Shown here in pieces: positions 19,101 through 27,693 of a DNA stretch of 64,000 bases. The position numbers and the translations under genes were made by a program. The notes under the pieces were generated by a model, which was not told the origin of the DNA, did no database searches, and worked only from the letters and a program-made list of their open reading frames with translations. Each line of letters opens with the position of its first letter. Within the stretch, counting starts at the first letter, position 1. This DNA comes from Oscillospiraceae bacterium (GTDB taxonomy: Bacteria > Bacillota > Clostridia > Oscillospirales > Acutalibacteraceae): positions 62,001 to 126,000 of the forward strand of contig SVOA01000001.1 in assembly GCA_015066635.1 (NCBI GenBank), read 5' to 3'.

Positions 19101-20828
19101 TTACTTAAATTTTGCTATCATACCGACAGTATTGGTGCCGTCGCTCTGCGCGCTTGTGCCGACAAGGTCGCCGTTTGCCGAGAGTGAGGAACCGCAGGCA
19201 ACAAATTCGCCGCTTGACAGAACGCAGATGCTGTTGAATTCATCATCCGCCGTTCCGCCGTAGCCCTGAACGGACGTCATAATACCCGACGAATTGAAGG
19301 TTACAATAATACCGTCCTTGCCGCCCTTATTGCCGACCGTTCTCATATCTCTGGTGCTTGATGCCGAACAGCCTGCCGCGACATAACTGCCGTCGCTCAA
19401 CTGCTTTATGGACAGGAAGTTATCAAACTTCGGTCCCCTGAAAGCGTTCTGCCATCCTATGTCTCCGGATGATGAGAATTTAACGAGTATGGCGTCATAT
19501 TCGCCCTGATTCCCGAGCTGAGCAAGGTCGCCGTCATTTGAACTTGAACGTCCTGCGATAACGCAGCCGTCATTAACTGCGGTAATGCCGTGGAAGTTTT
19601 CTATCTGACTTCCTCCGTAGCCCTTAACCCACGCTACGCTGCCGTCGGAATTAAACTTTGCCACGCCCGCATCGGCTCTGCCGTGTCCCGCAAACGCCGT
19701 GTTGGATGTGAACGGTCCTACTGCATAGATACTGCCGTCAGAGGCAACGGATACTCCGTTAAAGGAGTCGCCCGAGCCGCCTGCTTTCTGAGCAAATATC
19801 TGATTTCCCGATGCGTCGAATTTAACAACAAGAGCTGCCGACTGTCCCGAACCGAGTCCGAGGGACGAGGCGCTGCCGTCGCTTGATGCGCAGAGACCTG
19901 CCGCAACAATTCCTCCGTCGGGAGCAAAGCATACGGAGGTAAAGCCGTCCGTCATAGAGCCGCCGAAATTCTTTACCCACTGAACATCTCCCGAGGAATT
20001 AAGCTTAAACAGAACAGCGTCATAGTCGCCGTAATTCTGGAAGCCCAGACTTCCCGACTTAGTATAACCCGCAAGCGCGATATTTCCCTCGGAGTCGGTT
20101 GCAATTCCGTCAATAATCATTGAGTTTCCGCCGCCTACGACCTTCTGCCATTTGAGCCTGCCCGTGTTGTCATATTTTGTAAGCACAATATAAGGAACGG
20201 AAAAATCCTTCTTTGCAATTCCCTGAAGCGTGCCGTCTGTCGAGTTTGTCTGGAATACTGCGACACAGCCTCCGTCGGGAGTAGCCGCCACGCCCTTATA
20301 AGAGTCGTTTGCGCTGCCGCCGAAGGTGGTTCCCCAGTTAGCGGAGTTGCCGCCCTGGTCCGCGTGTCCCGTAGTGTATTCTATAATATTTGTAACCGGC
20401 TGTCCGTTGCCGTCAAATAGCGTACTGCCGAGGGGGTCTGTGAAATACTGAACGGAAGAAAACTTCTCAACCTGCGGAGGAACGGTTATGAGCTGGCTTT
20501 TGATTTCTCCGTTTTTATCCGTAACAAATCTGCCCTCGGAATCGGTTACGGGAACCTTTACATTCTGAGAGTGATAGATGACCGATGTCTTAACCTTGCC
20601 GTTTTCGTCATATACCTTTTCGCCGTTTTCGTTGGTAATCTCAACAATTTCGGTTTCAAGCACAACGGTAATTGCCTCGCCGCTTTCGTCGGTTACAGGT
20701 ACGCCGTTCTTGTCCGTAACGACAACAACCTCGTCGCTTGAACCCGGTCTTTTGCACGACGCAAGCACAAGTATAACCGTAAGCAGCAGTGCAACTGCGG
20801 CAATAATAATTTTTCTGCTTTGTTTCAC
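19101..20828 (-). CDS. Surface lipoprotein with propeller-like repeats
   Basis: A 575-residue lipoprotein with an LASC lipobox, starting at GTG behind GGAGG. After the anchor come three copies of an about 19-residue unit (TDKNGVPVTD, TNENGEKVYD, TDSEGRFVTD), then from residue 160 six or seven repeats of about 50-60 residues with motifs such as GGSANDSYKGV, DGGIVAAG and YDAVLFKLNSSGDVQW, typical of beta-propeller repeats. The protein is therefore probably an outer-surface binding or scaffolding protein. No catalytic motif is visible and the ligand is unknown. Confidence 0.7.
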   Translation of the reverse strand: MKQSRKIIIAAVALLLTVILVLASCKRPGSSDEVVVVTDKNGVPVTDESGEAITVVLETEIVEITNENGEKVYDENGKVKTSVIYHSQNVKVPVTDSEGRFVTDKNGEIKSQLITVPPQVEKFSSVQYFTDPLGSTLFDGNGQPVTNIIEYTTGHADQGGNSANWGTTFGGSANDSYKGVAATPDGGCVAVFQTNSTDGTLQGIAKKDFSVPYIVLTKYDNTGRLKWQKVVGGGNSMIIDGIATDSEGNIALAGYTKSGSLGFQNYGDYDAVLFKLNSSGDVQWVKNFGGSMTDGFTSVCFAPDGGIVAAGLCASSDGSASSLGLGSGQSAALVVKFDASGNQIFAQKAGGSGDSFNGVSVASDGSIYAVGPFTSNTAFAGHGRADAGVAKFNSDGSVAWVKGYGGSQIENFHGITAVNDGCVIAGRSSSNDGDLAQLGNQGEYDAILVKFSSSGDIGWQNAFRGPKFDNFLSIKQLSDGSYVAAGCSASSTRDMRTVGNKGGKDGIIVTFNSSGIMTSVQGYGGTADDEFNSICVLSSGEFVACGSSLSANGDLVGTSAQSDGTNTVGMIAKFK

Positions 20829-20878
20829 AATAACAACCTCCGCAACGTTTATTATGAAAAATATACATATTCAATGGT

Positions 20879-20907
20879 ATTCTATCATAAAAACATTTTA
20901 ATTTCAA
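20879..20907 (-). promoter_or_regulatory. Promoter of the lipoprotein-membrane protein operon
   Basis: TTGAAA and TAGAAT with a 17-bp spacer and an extended TGA element, about 50 bp upstream of the lipoprotein GTG start. It would drive the three minus-strand genes down to 17475. Confidence 0.75.
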
Positions 20908-21001
20908 TGAATTTTTCTTTAATTGTTTTAATAATTCTTCTGTTAAAAAACTGCTTTATGTGTTACAATTATCCTATGATAAAAACGGAAGGCGGTGCAG
21001 T

Positions 21002-21271
21002 ATGGATATAGATATTTCTCTTGTAAAAGAGCTTGAATCGCTCGGCAGAATATGTCTTGACGGCGACGGAGAAGCCGCCGCTCTCAGAGACCTCGGAGAG
21101 ATTCTCGATAAAATGACGGTTCTCGAAAAGCTTGACAGCGACGGAAATGACGGGCTGTGTGCGGACGGGCTCTGTAATGTTTTAAGAGCCGACTGCACCG
21201 AAAAAAGCAGTATAGTCTTTGATAAGGAATACAGCGTAACGGGTATGTTCAAAGGAGAACGGGATGAGTAG
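21002..21271 (+). CDS. gatC: Asp-tRNA(Asn)/Glu-tRNA(Gln) amidotransferase subunit C
   Basis: An 89-residue GatC, the clamp subunit that holds GatA and GatB together. It is recognised mainly by size, by the helical N-terminus (LVKELESLGRICLDGD) and by the gatCAB order, because the family is weakly conserved. The ATG at 21002 lies after GGAAGGCGG; an in-frame start further upstream (20960) would remove this site. Its stop overlaps the gatA start by 8 bases. Confidence 0.85.
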   Translation: MDIDISLVKELESLGRICLDGDGEAAALRDLGEILDKMTVLEKLDSDGNDGLCADGLCNVLRADCTEKSSIVFDKEYSVTGMFKGERDE

Positions 21272-22730
21272 TTTGCCGCTTATGAGCGCTTATGAGCTCT
21301 CCCGTCTGATAAAAAACGGAGAGCTTTCCGTAAGAGAAGTATGTGAAAACTACATAGACAGAGCAAGACGGCTTGACGGGAGTCTGCACGCCTTTAATAC
21401 TTTATGCCCCGAAACGGCTCTTGCCGACGCAGACAGAATTCAGAAGCAGATTTCGGACGCAGAGCTTGACTCTCCGCTTGCCGGAGTACCCGTTTCGGTA
21501 AAGGATAATCTTTGCACGAGCGGTGTTTTAACCACCTGCTCATCAAAAATGCTTGCAGATTATATTCCTCCCTATGACGCTTTTGCGGTTAAAAAGCTCC
21601 GTGAGAACGGTATGCCGATACTCGGCAAAACGAATATGGACGAATTCGCCATGGGCAGCACAACCGAAACCTCATGCACGGGCGCGGTAAAAAATCCGTG
21701 GAATACTGCTAAAACCGCGGGCGGAAGTTCGGGCGGCTCGGCTGCCTGCGTTGCGGCCATGCTCTCCCCCGTTTCTCTGGGCACGGATACGGGCGGTTCA
21801 ATAAGACAACCCTCGTCTTTTTGCGGAGTAACGGGGCTCAAACCCACCTATGGGGCAGTATCCCGTTACGGTCTTATTGCCTTTGCTTCGTCGCTTGACA
21901 CGGTTGGAACCATCGGACGGGATGCCGTTGACTGCGCCGCGCTTTTCAGCATTATCTGCGGTCACGACAAAAAAGACTGCACCTCTGCAAAGAATTTCAG
22001 ATTTGATTTCAATAAAGCCGTAAGCAAAAAGACCGAAAAAAAGAGAATAGGAATTCCCGAAGAATACCTTACGGGCAATATCAGCCCCGAGATTAAAAGC
22101 GCCGTGTTGAACGCCGCAAAGATTTTAAGCGAAAACGGTATGGAGGTCGATACCTTTTCCTTCCCCGTTTCCGACTATGCCGTAAGCGCTTATTATATTA
22201 TTTCCTCGGCAGAGGCAAGTTCAAATCTTGCGAGATATGACGGAATAAGATACGGCTTCCATGCCGACAGCGACAGTATTGACAGTCTTTATATCAGAAC
22301 GCGCAGCGAAGGCTTCGGTGCAGAGGCAAAGCGCAGAATTCTGCTCGGAAACTTTGTGCTGTCAAAGGGTTATTACGACGCTTACTATAAGAAGGCTGTC
22401 CGTGCAAAGCAAATAATTGCCGATAAGCTGGAAGAAGTTTTCAGCCGTTTTGACGTAATTCTTGCCCCCGTTTATCCGAGAACGGCTCCCGACTTAGGAG
22501 AGAATCTGAGTCCTGCCGAGCTTTATACTGCCGACGTCTACACCGTTACCGCAAATCTTGCGGGACTTCCCGCGCTTGCGCTTCCCTGCGGTTTTGACGG
22601 CGAGGGTATACCGCTCGGCGTGCAGTTAATCGGCAGACGCTTTTCCGAAGCCGGACTTTTCAATCTCGGCAGAGGCTTTCAGCTGATTACAGATTATCAT
22701 AAAAGGATACCGGAAGGAGGCCGCCCGTGA
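21264..22730 (+). CDS. gatA: Asp-tRNA(Asn)/Glu-tRNA(Gln) amidotransferase subunit A
   Basis: The glutaminase subunit of the indirect Gln-tRNA (and Asn-tRNA) pathway, 488 residues of the amidase-signature family. The Ser-cisSer-Lys triad is visible: K in VSVKDN, S in GGSSGGSAA and S in GTDTGGSIRQ. It releases ammonia that is channelled to GatB. It overlaps gatC by 8 bases and gatB by 4. Confidence 0.97.
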   Translation: MSSLPLMSAYELSRLIKNGELSVREVCENYIDRARRLDGSLHAFNTLCPETALADADRIQKQISDAELDSPLAGVPVSVKDNLCTSGVLTTCSSKMLADYIPPYDAFAVKKLRENGMPILGKTNMDEFAMGSTTETSCTGAVKNPWNTAKTAGGSSGGSAACVAAMLSPVSLGTDTGGSIRQPSSFCGVTGLKPTYGAVSRYGLIAFASSLDTVGTIGRDAVDCAALFSIICGHDKKDCTSAKNFRFDFNKAVSKKTEKKRIGIPEEYLTGNISPEIKSAVLNAAKILSENGMEVDTFSFPVSDYAVSAYYIISSAEASSNLARYDGIRYGFHADSDSIDSLYIRTRSEGFGAEAKRRILLGNFVLSKGYYDAYYKKAVRAKQIIADKLEEVFSRFDVILAPVYPRTAPDLGENLSPAELYTADVYTVTANLAGLPALALPCGFDGEGIPLGVQLIGRRFSEAGLFNLGRGFQLITDYHKRIPEGGRP

Positions 22731-24148
22731 ACTATCAAACAGTAATAGGTCTTGAAATTCATGCAGAGCTTCTGACCGCGTCAAAAATATTCTGCAGCTG
22801 CTCAACGGCATTCGGCTCAAAGCCAAACACTCAGATATGCGAGGTCTGCATAGGACTGCCCGGCGCTCTTCCCGTACTCAACGAAAAGGCTGTCAGACTT
22901 GCCGTTACGGCAGGTCTTGCGCTCGGCTGTGAAATAACCGAAAACTGCCGTTTTGACAGAAAAAATTATTTCTATCCCGATTTGCCGAAGGGTTATCAGA
23001 TATCTCAGTTATATCTGCCCATCTGCAAAAACGGACACATTGAAATTGACACCGACGCAGGCAAAAAGGAAATCAGAATACGCGAAATACATATGGAGGA
23101 GGACGCAGGCAAGCTTATTCACGGCAAAGACGGCGAAACGCATATTGATTATAACCGTTGCGGAGTTCCCCTTATTGAGATTGTTACCGAACCCGACTTC
23201 AGCTCCGCAGAAGAAGCTGTCGCCTTCCTTACCGAGCTAAAAAAAATCTTGCTCTTTACAGGCGTTTCAGACTGCAAAATGGAGGAAGGCTCGCTTCGTG
23301 CCGACGTTAATCTGTCGGTAAAACCCGAAAACTCCGAGGCGCTCGGCACAAGAACCGAAATGAAGAATTTAAGTTCTTTCCGAGCCGTTCAGAAAGCAAT
23401 AATATACGAAAGTGAAAGACAGATAAAAGAACTTGAACACGGTAACAGTATAATTCAGCAGACAAGACGCTGGGACGAGGACAGAAACGTAAGCCTTCCG
23501 ATGAGGACAAAGGAGGAGGCAAACGATTACAAATATTTCCCCGAGCCCGATATTCCGCCGCTTGTGTTGTCAAAGGAATACATTGAGGAAATCAGAAAGA
23601 ATATACCCGAGCTTCCCTCTCAAAAAAAGGAGAGGTTTATCGCCGAATACGGTATTACGGAATATGAGGCGCTCGTTATTACGGACAGTCCCGCCATGAG
23701 TGAATTCTATGAAAAAACCGCCGCACTTTCCGACCCCTCGCAAACGGCAAAATGGATTATCGGCGAGGTATCGGGAATGTTTGCCGAGCGGGGACTTTCG
23801 CCCGAAGACAGCCGCCTTATTCCCTCCGATTTAGCCGAAATAATCAATATGGTTACGCTCGGAAAAATCAGCAGAAGCACAGGCAGGGACGTGCTTGCAA
23901 AGGTGCTTGACGATAAAGTTAAACCCTCCGAATATGTAGAGGAAAACGGTCTTTTGCTTATAGACAGCGCTGACGAACTGCTGCCTTTGATAAAGGACGT
24001 TATCGGCAAAAACGAAAAGGCGGTGCTTCAGTATAAAAACGGTAAAGAAAACGCCCTTCATTACCTGCTCGGGCAGATAATGAAGGCGACAAAGGGCAGG
24101 GCAAAAATAAACGAAGTTCGTGATGTTTTAAAGGAACTTCTTAAATAA
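22727..24148 (+). CDS. gatB: Asp-tRNA(Asn)/Glu-tRNA(Gln) amidotransferase subunit B
   Basis: The kinase/transamidase subunit, 473 residues, which activates the misacylated tRNA carboxylate and amidates it. The GLEIHAEL start, the zinc-site-like cysteines in IFCSCSTAFG and CEVCIGLPG, and the DYNRCGVPLIEIVTEPD motif are typical; the C-terminal third is the tRNA-binding tail domain. It starts at GTG overlapping the gatA stop (GTGA) behind GGAAGGAGG. Confidence 0.97.
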   Translation: MNYQTVIGLEIHAELLTASKIFCSCSTAFGSKPNTQICEVCIGLPGALPVLNEKAVRLAVTAGLALGCEITENCRFDRKNYFYPDLPKGYQISQLYLPICKNGHIEIDTDAGKKEIRIREIHMEEDAGKLIHGKDGETHIDYNRCGVPLIEIVTEPDFSSAEEAVAFLTELKKILLFTGVSDCKMEEGSLRADVNLSVKPENSEALGTRTEMKNLSSFRAVQKAIIYESERQIKELEHGNSIIQQTRRWDEDRNVSLPMRTKEEANDYKYFPEPDIPPLVLSKEYIEEIRKNIPELPSQKKERFIAEYGITEYEALVITDSPAMSEFYEKTAALSDPSQTAKWIIGEVSGMFAERGLSPEDSRLIPSDLAEIINMVTLGKISRSTGRDVLAKVLDDKVKPSEYVEENGLLLIDSADELLPLIKDVIGKNEKAVLQYKNGKENALHYLLGQIMKATKGRAKINEVRDVLKELLK

Positions 24149-24149
24149 G

Positions 24150-24190
24150 AACAAAAAAGAAGGTCGGAGCAATAACGCTCCGACCTTTTC
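24150..24190. terminator. Bidirectional terminator after gatB
   Basis: AAGGTCGGAGC and GCTCCGACCTT form an 11-bp stem with a six-base loop, with TTTTCC on the plus side and TTCTTTTTTG on the minus side. It ends gatCAB and the convergent lipoprotein gene. Confidence 0.9.
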
Positions 24191-24232
24191 CGAAAGGGAG
24201 ACAAACACCTTACGGTTAAGAATATTTCAGGT

Positions 24233-25297
24233 TTATGCTATTTCGGTTGACGTGCTGTTTGCCTGAGGCACGAAACCGATATACGATTTACCCGTATTGA
24301 GGACGAGTTCGTTTCCGTCAGCGCCGAAGAGCTGAAGCTTGTCATGAGTAGCGCCCTTCTTCCAGGTAATTTCCTCGTATCCGCCGTTGGAGACATAAAT
24401 TCCGCTGCCGCTGTTCAGATTCCACTCAACGAGCTTTGCGTCCCCGTTAAAGGAACCGACGTTACAGTAAATGATGATTACGTTATTAACCGCCATCTGC
24501 TTGCCTTCGGAGTCCTTCATGGGATTCGTATTCATATAGTTGTAGTAAAGTCCGTCGTTTGCGTCATACTCAAAGGTATGCTTGTAGCTTGAGGAGAATA
24601 CAACTTTTATGCTCTGGCACTGATTTGCAAGGGTACGCTTTTCCTTGGCGAAAGTAAAGGGCTTTGCATATTCGCTGTTTACATCCGTACGGAATCCCTT
24701 TGCGGCTATGGCGTTGGTTATCCATTCGCCCGTGGTATATGCCGTATGCTCGGTCGCAACGCCTCTTGACTTGTCGCGCTTGAAGTAGCTGTTCTCGCCC
24801 TTTGAACCGTCAATATGGTCAATGGAAGAATCTCTTGAGAAAAGATTGTATGCCGCATAACTGCCGCCGAAATGAACATAAATTGCGTCAAATGCCTGAG
24901 CGACCTCAACGTAATTATGCCTTGCGCTTCTCGTAGGTCCTACCTTGGGAGCGGATGCAATATCGGCGTACATAAAGAGCATTCTTGTAATGCCGCCCTC
25001 TGCAAGTCCCTCGACAACGATGTCGGGCGAGCAAAGTCCCCACTGCGGACGCGCGTCGGGATGATTCTCGACAACTACTGCGACAGGTCTTTTGCCCTGA
25101 GCGCTTGCGGAAAGTCCCGTAAGTCCGGTAAGCGGATTAAGGTCTGCGGGTACCGCCTCGGTTGTGGTTTCCGGTTCCTCGGTAGTGGTCTCCAGCGGCT
25201 CGATGGGCTCTTTGCCGCCGCAGCCTGCGAATACCGTGATAAGAAGAACGAAAGTAAGTACAGCTGAAATCAGCTTAATAATTTTTGATTTTTCCAT
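24233..25297 (-). CDS. DUF3048-domain lipoprotein (YerB family)
   Basis: A 354-residue lipoprotein with an FAGC lipobox and a threonine/glutamate-rich linker (residues 34-50). The rest carries the DUF3048 signatures: RPVAVVVENHPDARPQ, the GLAEGGITRMLFMYAD segment, the VGPTRSAR motif, and the C-terminal WKKGATHDKLQLFGADGNEL region. The family is common in Clostridia and Bacilli and its function is unknown; its conserved polar residues suggest an enzyme or a binding protein at the cell surface. It is a single-gene unit with its own promoter. Confidence 0.88.
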   Translation of the reverse strand: MEKSKIIKLISAVLTFVLLITVFAGCGGKEPIEPLETTTEEPETTTEAVPADLNPLTGLTGLSASAQGKRPVAVVVENHPDARPQWGLCSPDIVVEGLAEGGITRMLFMYADIASAPKVGPTRSARHNYVEVAQAFDAIYVHFGGSYAAYNLFSRDSSIDHIDGSKGENSYFKRDKSRGVATEHTAYTTGEWITNAIAAKGFRTDVNSEYAKPFTFAKEKRTLANQCQSIKVVFSSSYKHTFEYDANDGLYYNYMNTNPMKDSEGKQMAVNNVIIIYCNVGSFNGDAKLVEWNLNSGSGIYVSNGGYEEITWKKGATHDKLQLFGADGNELVLNTGKSYIGFVPQANSTSTEIA

Positions 25298-25329
25298 TTT
25301 TAAAAACTTCCTTAAATATGATTTATTCT

Positions 25330-25357
25330 ATTTTATCATATATAAGATTTTTTTCAA
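25330..25357 (-). promoter_or_regulatory. Promoter of the DUF3048 lipoprotein gene
   Basis: TTGAAA and TAAAAT separated by 16 bp with an extended TGA -10 element, about 30 bp before the ATG. It partly follows the terminator of the EF-G-like gene. Confidence 0.65.
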
Positions 25358-25381
25358 GGCATTTTGTCAAAAAAACAAAAA

Positions 25382-25414
25382 ATATGGGAGTTATTACAAG
25401 AATAACTCCCATAT
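25382..25414 (-). terminator. Terminator of the EF-G-like gene
   Basis: ATATGGGAGTTATT and AATAACTCCCATAT form a perfect 14-bp stem with a five-base loop; on the minus strand it is followed by TTTTTTGTTTTTTT. Confidence 0.92.
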
Positions 25415-25427
25415 ATTGTGGAATATT

Positions 25428-27491
25428 TTATTCTTCCTCAGCAGCCTTTTCAGCAATAACCTTGTCGGCTACGGTCTGAGGAGCCTGCTCGTAACGGGCA
25501 AACTCAAGAGAATATGAGCCTCTGCCTGCGGTTATCGAACGAAGTACCGTCGAGAAGTCACCCATCTCAGCCATCGGAACCTCTGCTACAAGCTCCTGAC
25601 CCTCGTCAACGGGGTTGGTGCCGAGAACTCTGCCGCGGCGCTTTGTAACGTCGCCCATAATGTCGCCGAGGTTGTCGTTGGGAAGTTTTACGGTAAGAGT
25701 TCCTACGGGTTCAAGAATTGCAACGTTTGCGTTAGGCATCGCTGCCTTGAAAGCAAGTGAAGCGGCTGTCTTGAACGCCATTTCGGAGGAGTCAACGGGA
25801 TGATAAGAACCGTCGTAAAGAGTTGCCTTGAGTCCTACCATTGGATATCCTGCCGCAAAGCCCTTGGCTACACATTCCTGCAAGCCCTTTTCAACTGCGG
25901 GGAAGTAGTTCTTGGGAACTGCGCCGCCGACAACAGCCGTCTCAAAGACAAGTTCGTCGCTCTCGCAGGGTTCAAACTTAATCCATACGTCGCCGAACTG
26001 GCCGTGTCCGCCGGACTGTTTCTTATGCTTACCCTGAGCCTCGACTGCTTTTCTGATTGTTTCTCTGTAAGCAACTCTCGGAACCTCAAGAGTAACGTCA
26101 ACGCCGAATTTGTTTTTGAGCTTTGAAATAATAACGTCAAGATGCTGCTCGCCGAGTCCGGAGAGAACCTGCTGTCTTGTTTCCTTGTTAAGCGCAAAGG
26201 TAATAGTCGGGTCCTCCTCCATAAGTCTCTGGAGACCCTGAGCAACCTTTTCTTCCTCGCCCTTCTTGTTAGCGAATACTGCCATTGACAGGCAGGGCTT
26301 CGGGAAGTCAACGCCTGCAAGCTCAACCTTATTTTTGGGGTCGCAGAGTGTGTCGCCGGTCTTAACGCCGCCGAGCTTTGTAACTACGCCGATATCGCCT
26401 GCGGTAATCTCCTTGGCGTCCTCCTGCTTTGCACCCTTGACGGTAACGATTTTACCCATTTTTTCGGTTTCGCCCGTGCGGAAGTTATATGCCGAGGTGT
26501 CGCCCGTAATCTTACCGGAAACAACTTTAAAGAAGGACATCTTGCCGACAAACGGGTCGGCGATTGTCTTAAAGCAGATAGCTGCAAGCGGACCGTTTTC
26601 ATCACAGGCGAGTTTAACTTCGTCGCCGTTTTCGTTCTTGGCGGTTTCGCCTGCATTTTCCTTGGCGTTGGGAGTAATCCACGCAATAGCGTTAAGGAGC
26701 TGGTCAACACCTATCATTGTAAGTCCTGCAACTGCAAATACGGGATAAATTACACCTGCGGCTACGCCGGCGCAAAGTCCCTTGACGATTTCATCGTGAG
26801 TGAATTCCTCGCCCTCAAAGAACTTTTCCATAAGAGCGTCATCTGCAGAGGCAACGGCCTCTTTGAACTCGTCTCTCATAGCGCCTATCTGAGCGTCTGC
26901 GGGAACGTCAACCTTCTTGCCCTTACCGTCGGTGCCGTACTCATAGGCTTCGCCGGTAATGAAGTTTACAAGGCACTTGACGTTGTTGCCCTGCATATAG
27001 GGAACGATTGCGGGACAGAGACTTGAGCCGTACTCTCCTTTAAGAGCCTCGTACGTCTTATAGAAGCTTCTCTGCTCGGAATCGATTTTGGTAATTGCGA
27101 ACATCTTGGCAATGCCCTTTTTGTCAGCCGCTTTGTAGGCCTTCTGAGTACCTACGTCAACGCCCGAACCTGCCGATGCAACGATAAGAACGGCCTCGGC
27201 AGCCCTGATTGCCTCGGAAACGCCGCCCTCAAAGTCAAAAAGACCGGGAGCGTCAAGCAAATTGATTTTTTTGTTGTCCCACTCAAAAGCAGCCATAGCC
27301 GATGAAACGGAAGTCTTGCGGCGCTTTTCCTCTGCGTCAAAGTCGAGAGCGGTATTGCCGTCTGCAACCTTACCGAGTCTGTCGGTTGCTCCCGCAATAA
27401 AGAGCATAGCTTCGCAAAGGCTTGTTTTACCCTTTCCGCCGTGTCCTGCTACGGCAATATTGCGAATGTTGTCTGACGTGTAACTTTTCAT
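25428..27491 (-). CDS. EF-G-like translational GTPase paralogue
   Basis: A 687-residue protein with the full five-domain EF-G plan: the G domain with P-loop GHGGKGKT (residues 16-23), DAPGL (80-84) and TKID (134-137), a domain-III region with KETRQQVLSGLGEQHLDVI, and domain IV-V with GHGQFGDVWIKFEP. It differs from canonical EF-G at key points: the G3 motif is DAPGL instead of DTPGH, so the catalytic histidine is leucine, and G4 is TKID instead of NKMD. Such divergent paralogues occur in Firmicutes with unclear function. It is a single-gene unit, far from a ribosomal operon. Confidence 0.9.
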   Translation of the reverse strand: MKSYTSDNIRNIAVAGHGGKGKTSLCEAMLFIAGATDRLGKVADGNTALDFDAEEKRRKTSVSSAMAAFEWDNKKINLLDAPGLFDFEGGVSEAIRAAEAVLIVASAGSGVDVGTQKAYKAADKKGIAKMFAITKIDSEQRSFYKTYEALKGEYGSSLCPAIVPYMQGNNVKCLVNFITGEAYEYGTDGKGKKVDVPADAQIGAMRDEFKEAVASADDALMEKFFEGEEFTHDEIVKGLCAGVAAGVIYPVFAVAGLTMIGVDQLLNAIAWITPNAKENAGETAKNENGDEVKLACDENGPLAAICFKTIADPFVGKMSFFKVVSGKITGDTSAYNFRTGETEKMGKIVTVKGAKQEDAKEITAGDIGVVTKLGGVKTGDTLCDPKNKVELAGVDFPKPCLSMAVFANKKGEEEKVAQGLQRLMEEDPTITFALNKETRQQVLSGLGEQHLDVIISKLKNKFGVDVTLEVPRVAYRETIRKAVEAQGKHKKQSGGHGQFGDVWIKFEPCESDELVFETAVVGGAVPKNYFPAVEKGLQECVAKGFAAGYPMVGLKATLYDGSYHPVDSSEMAFKTAASLAFKAAMPNANVAILEPVGTLTVKLPNDNLGDIMGDVTKRRGRVLGTNPVDEGQELVAEVPMAEMGDFSTVLRSITAGRGSYSLEFARYEQAPQTVADKVIAEKAAEEE

Positions 27492-27561
27492 ATAGATTTC
27501 TCCCTGTTAATTACTTTACTGTATATACGAAAATATACAATTTTCAATGCAGTACACGGAA

Positions 27562-27590
27562 ATTGTATCACATTTGCATAATTATTTCAA
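27562..27590 (-). promoter_or_regulatory. Promoter of the EF-G-like gene
   Basis: TTGAAA and TACAAT separated by 17 bp with an extended TGA -10 element, giving a leader of about 60 nt. This is among the best promoter matches in the window. Confidence 0.8.
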
Positions 27591-27647
27591 TAAAAATATA
27601 TTTGATTAAATATACAAAATAAAAGGTAATTTTTCTATATTATAACG

Positions 27648-27677
27648 AAAAATCGGGCAGTCGCATAAGACTGCCCG
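27648..27677 (-). terminator. Terminator of mfd
   Basis: CGGGCAGTC and GACTGCCCG form a 9-bp stem with a six-base loop, followed on the minus strand by ATTTTTCG. Confidence 0.88.
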
Positions 27678-27693
27678 AAAAAATTCCGTATAT

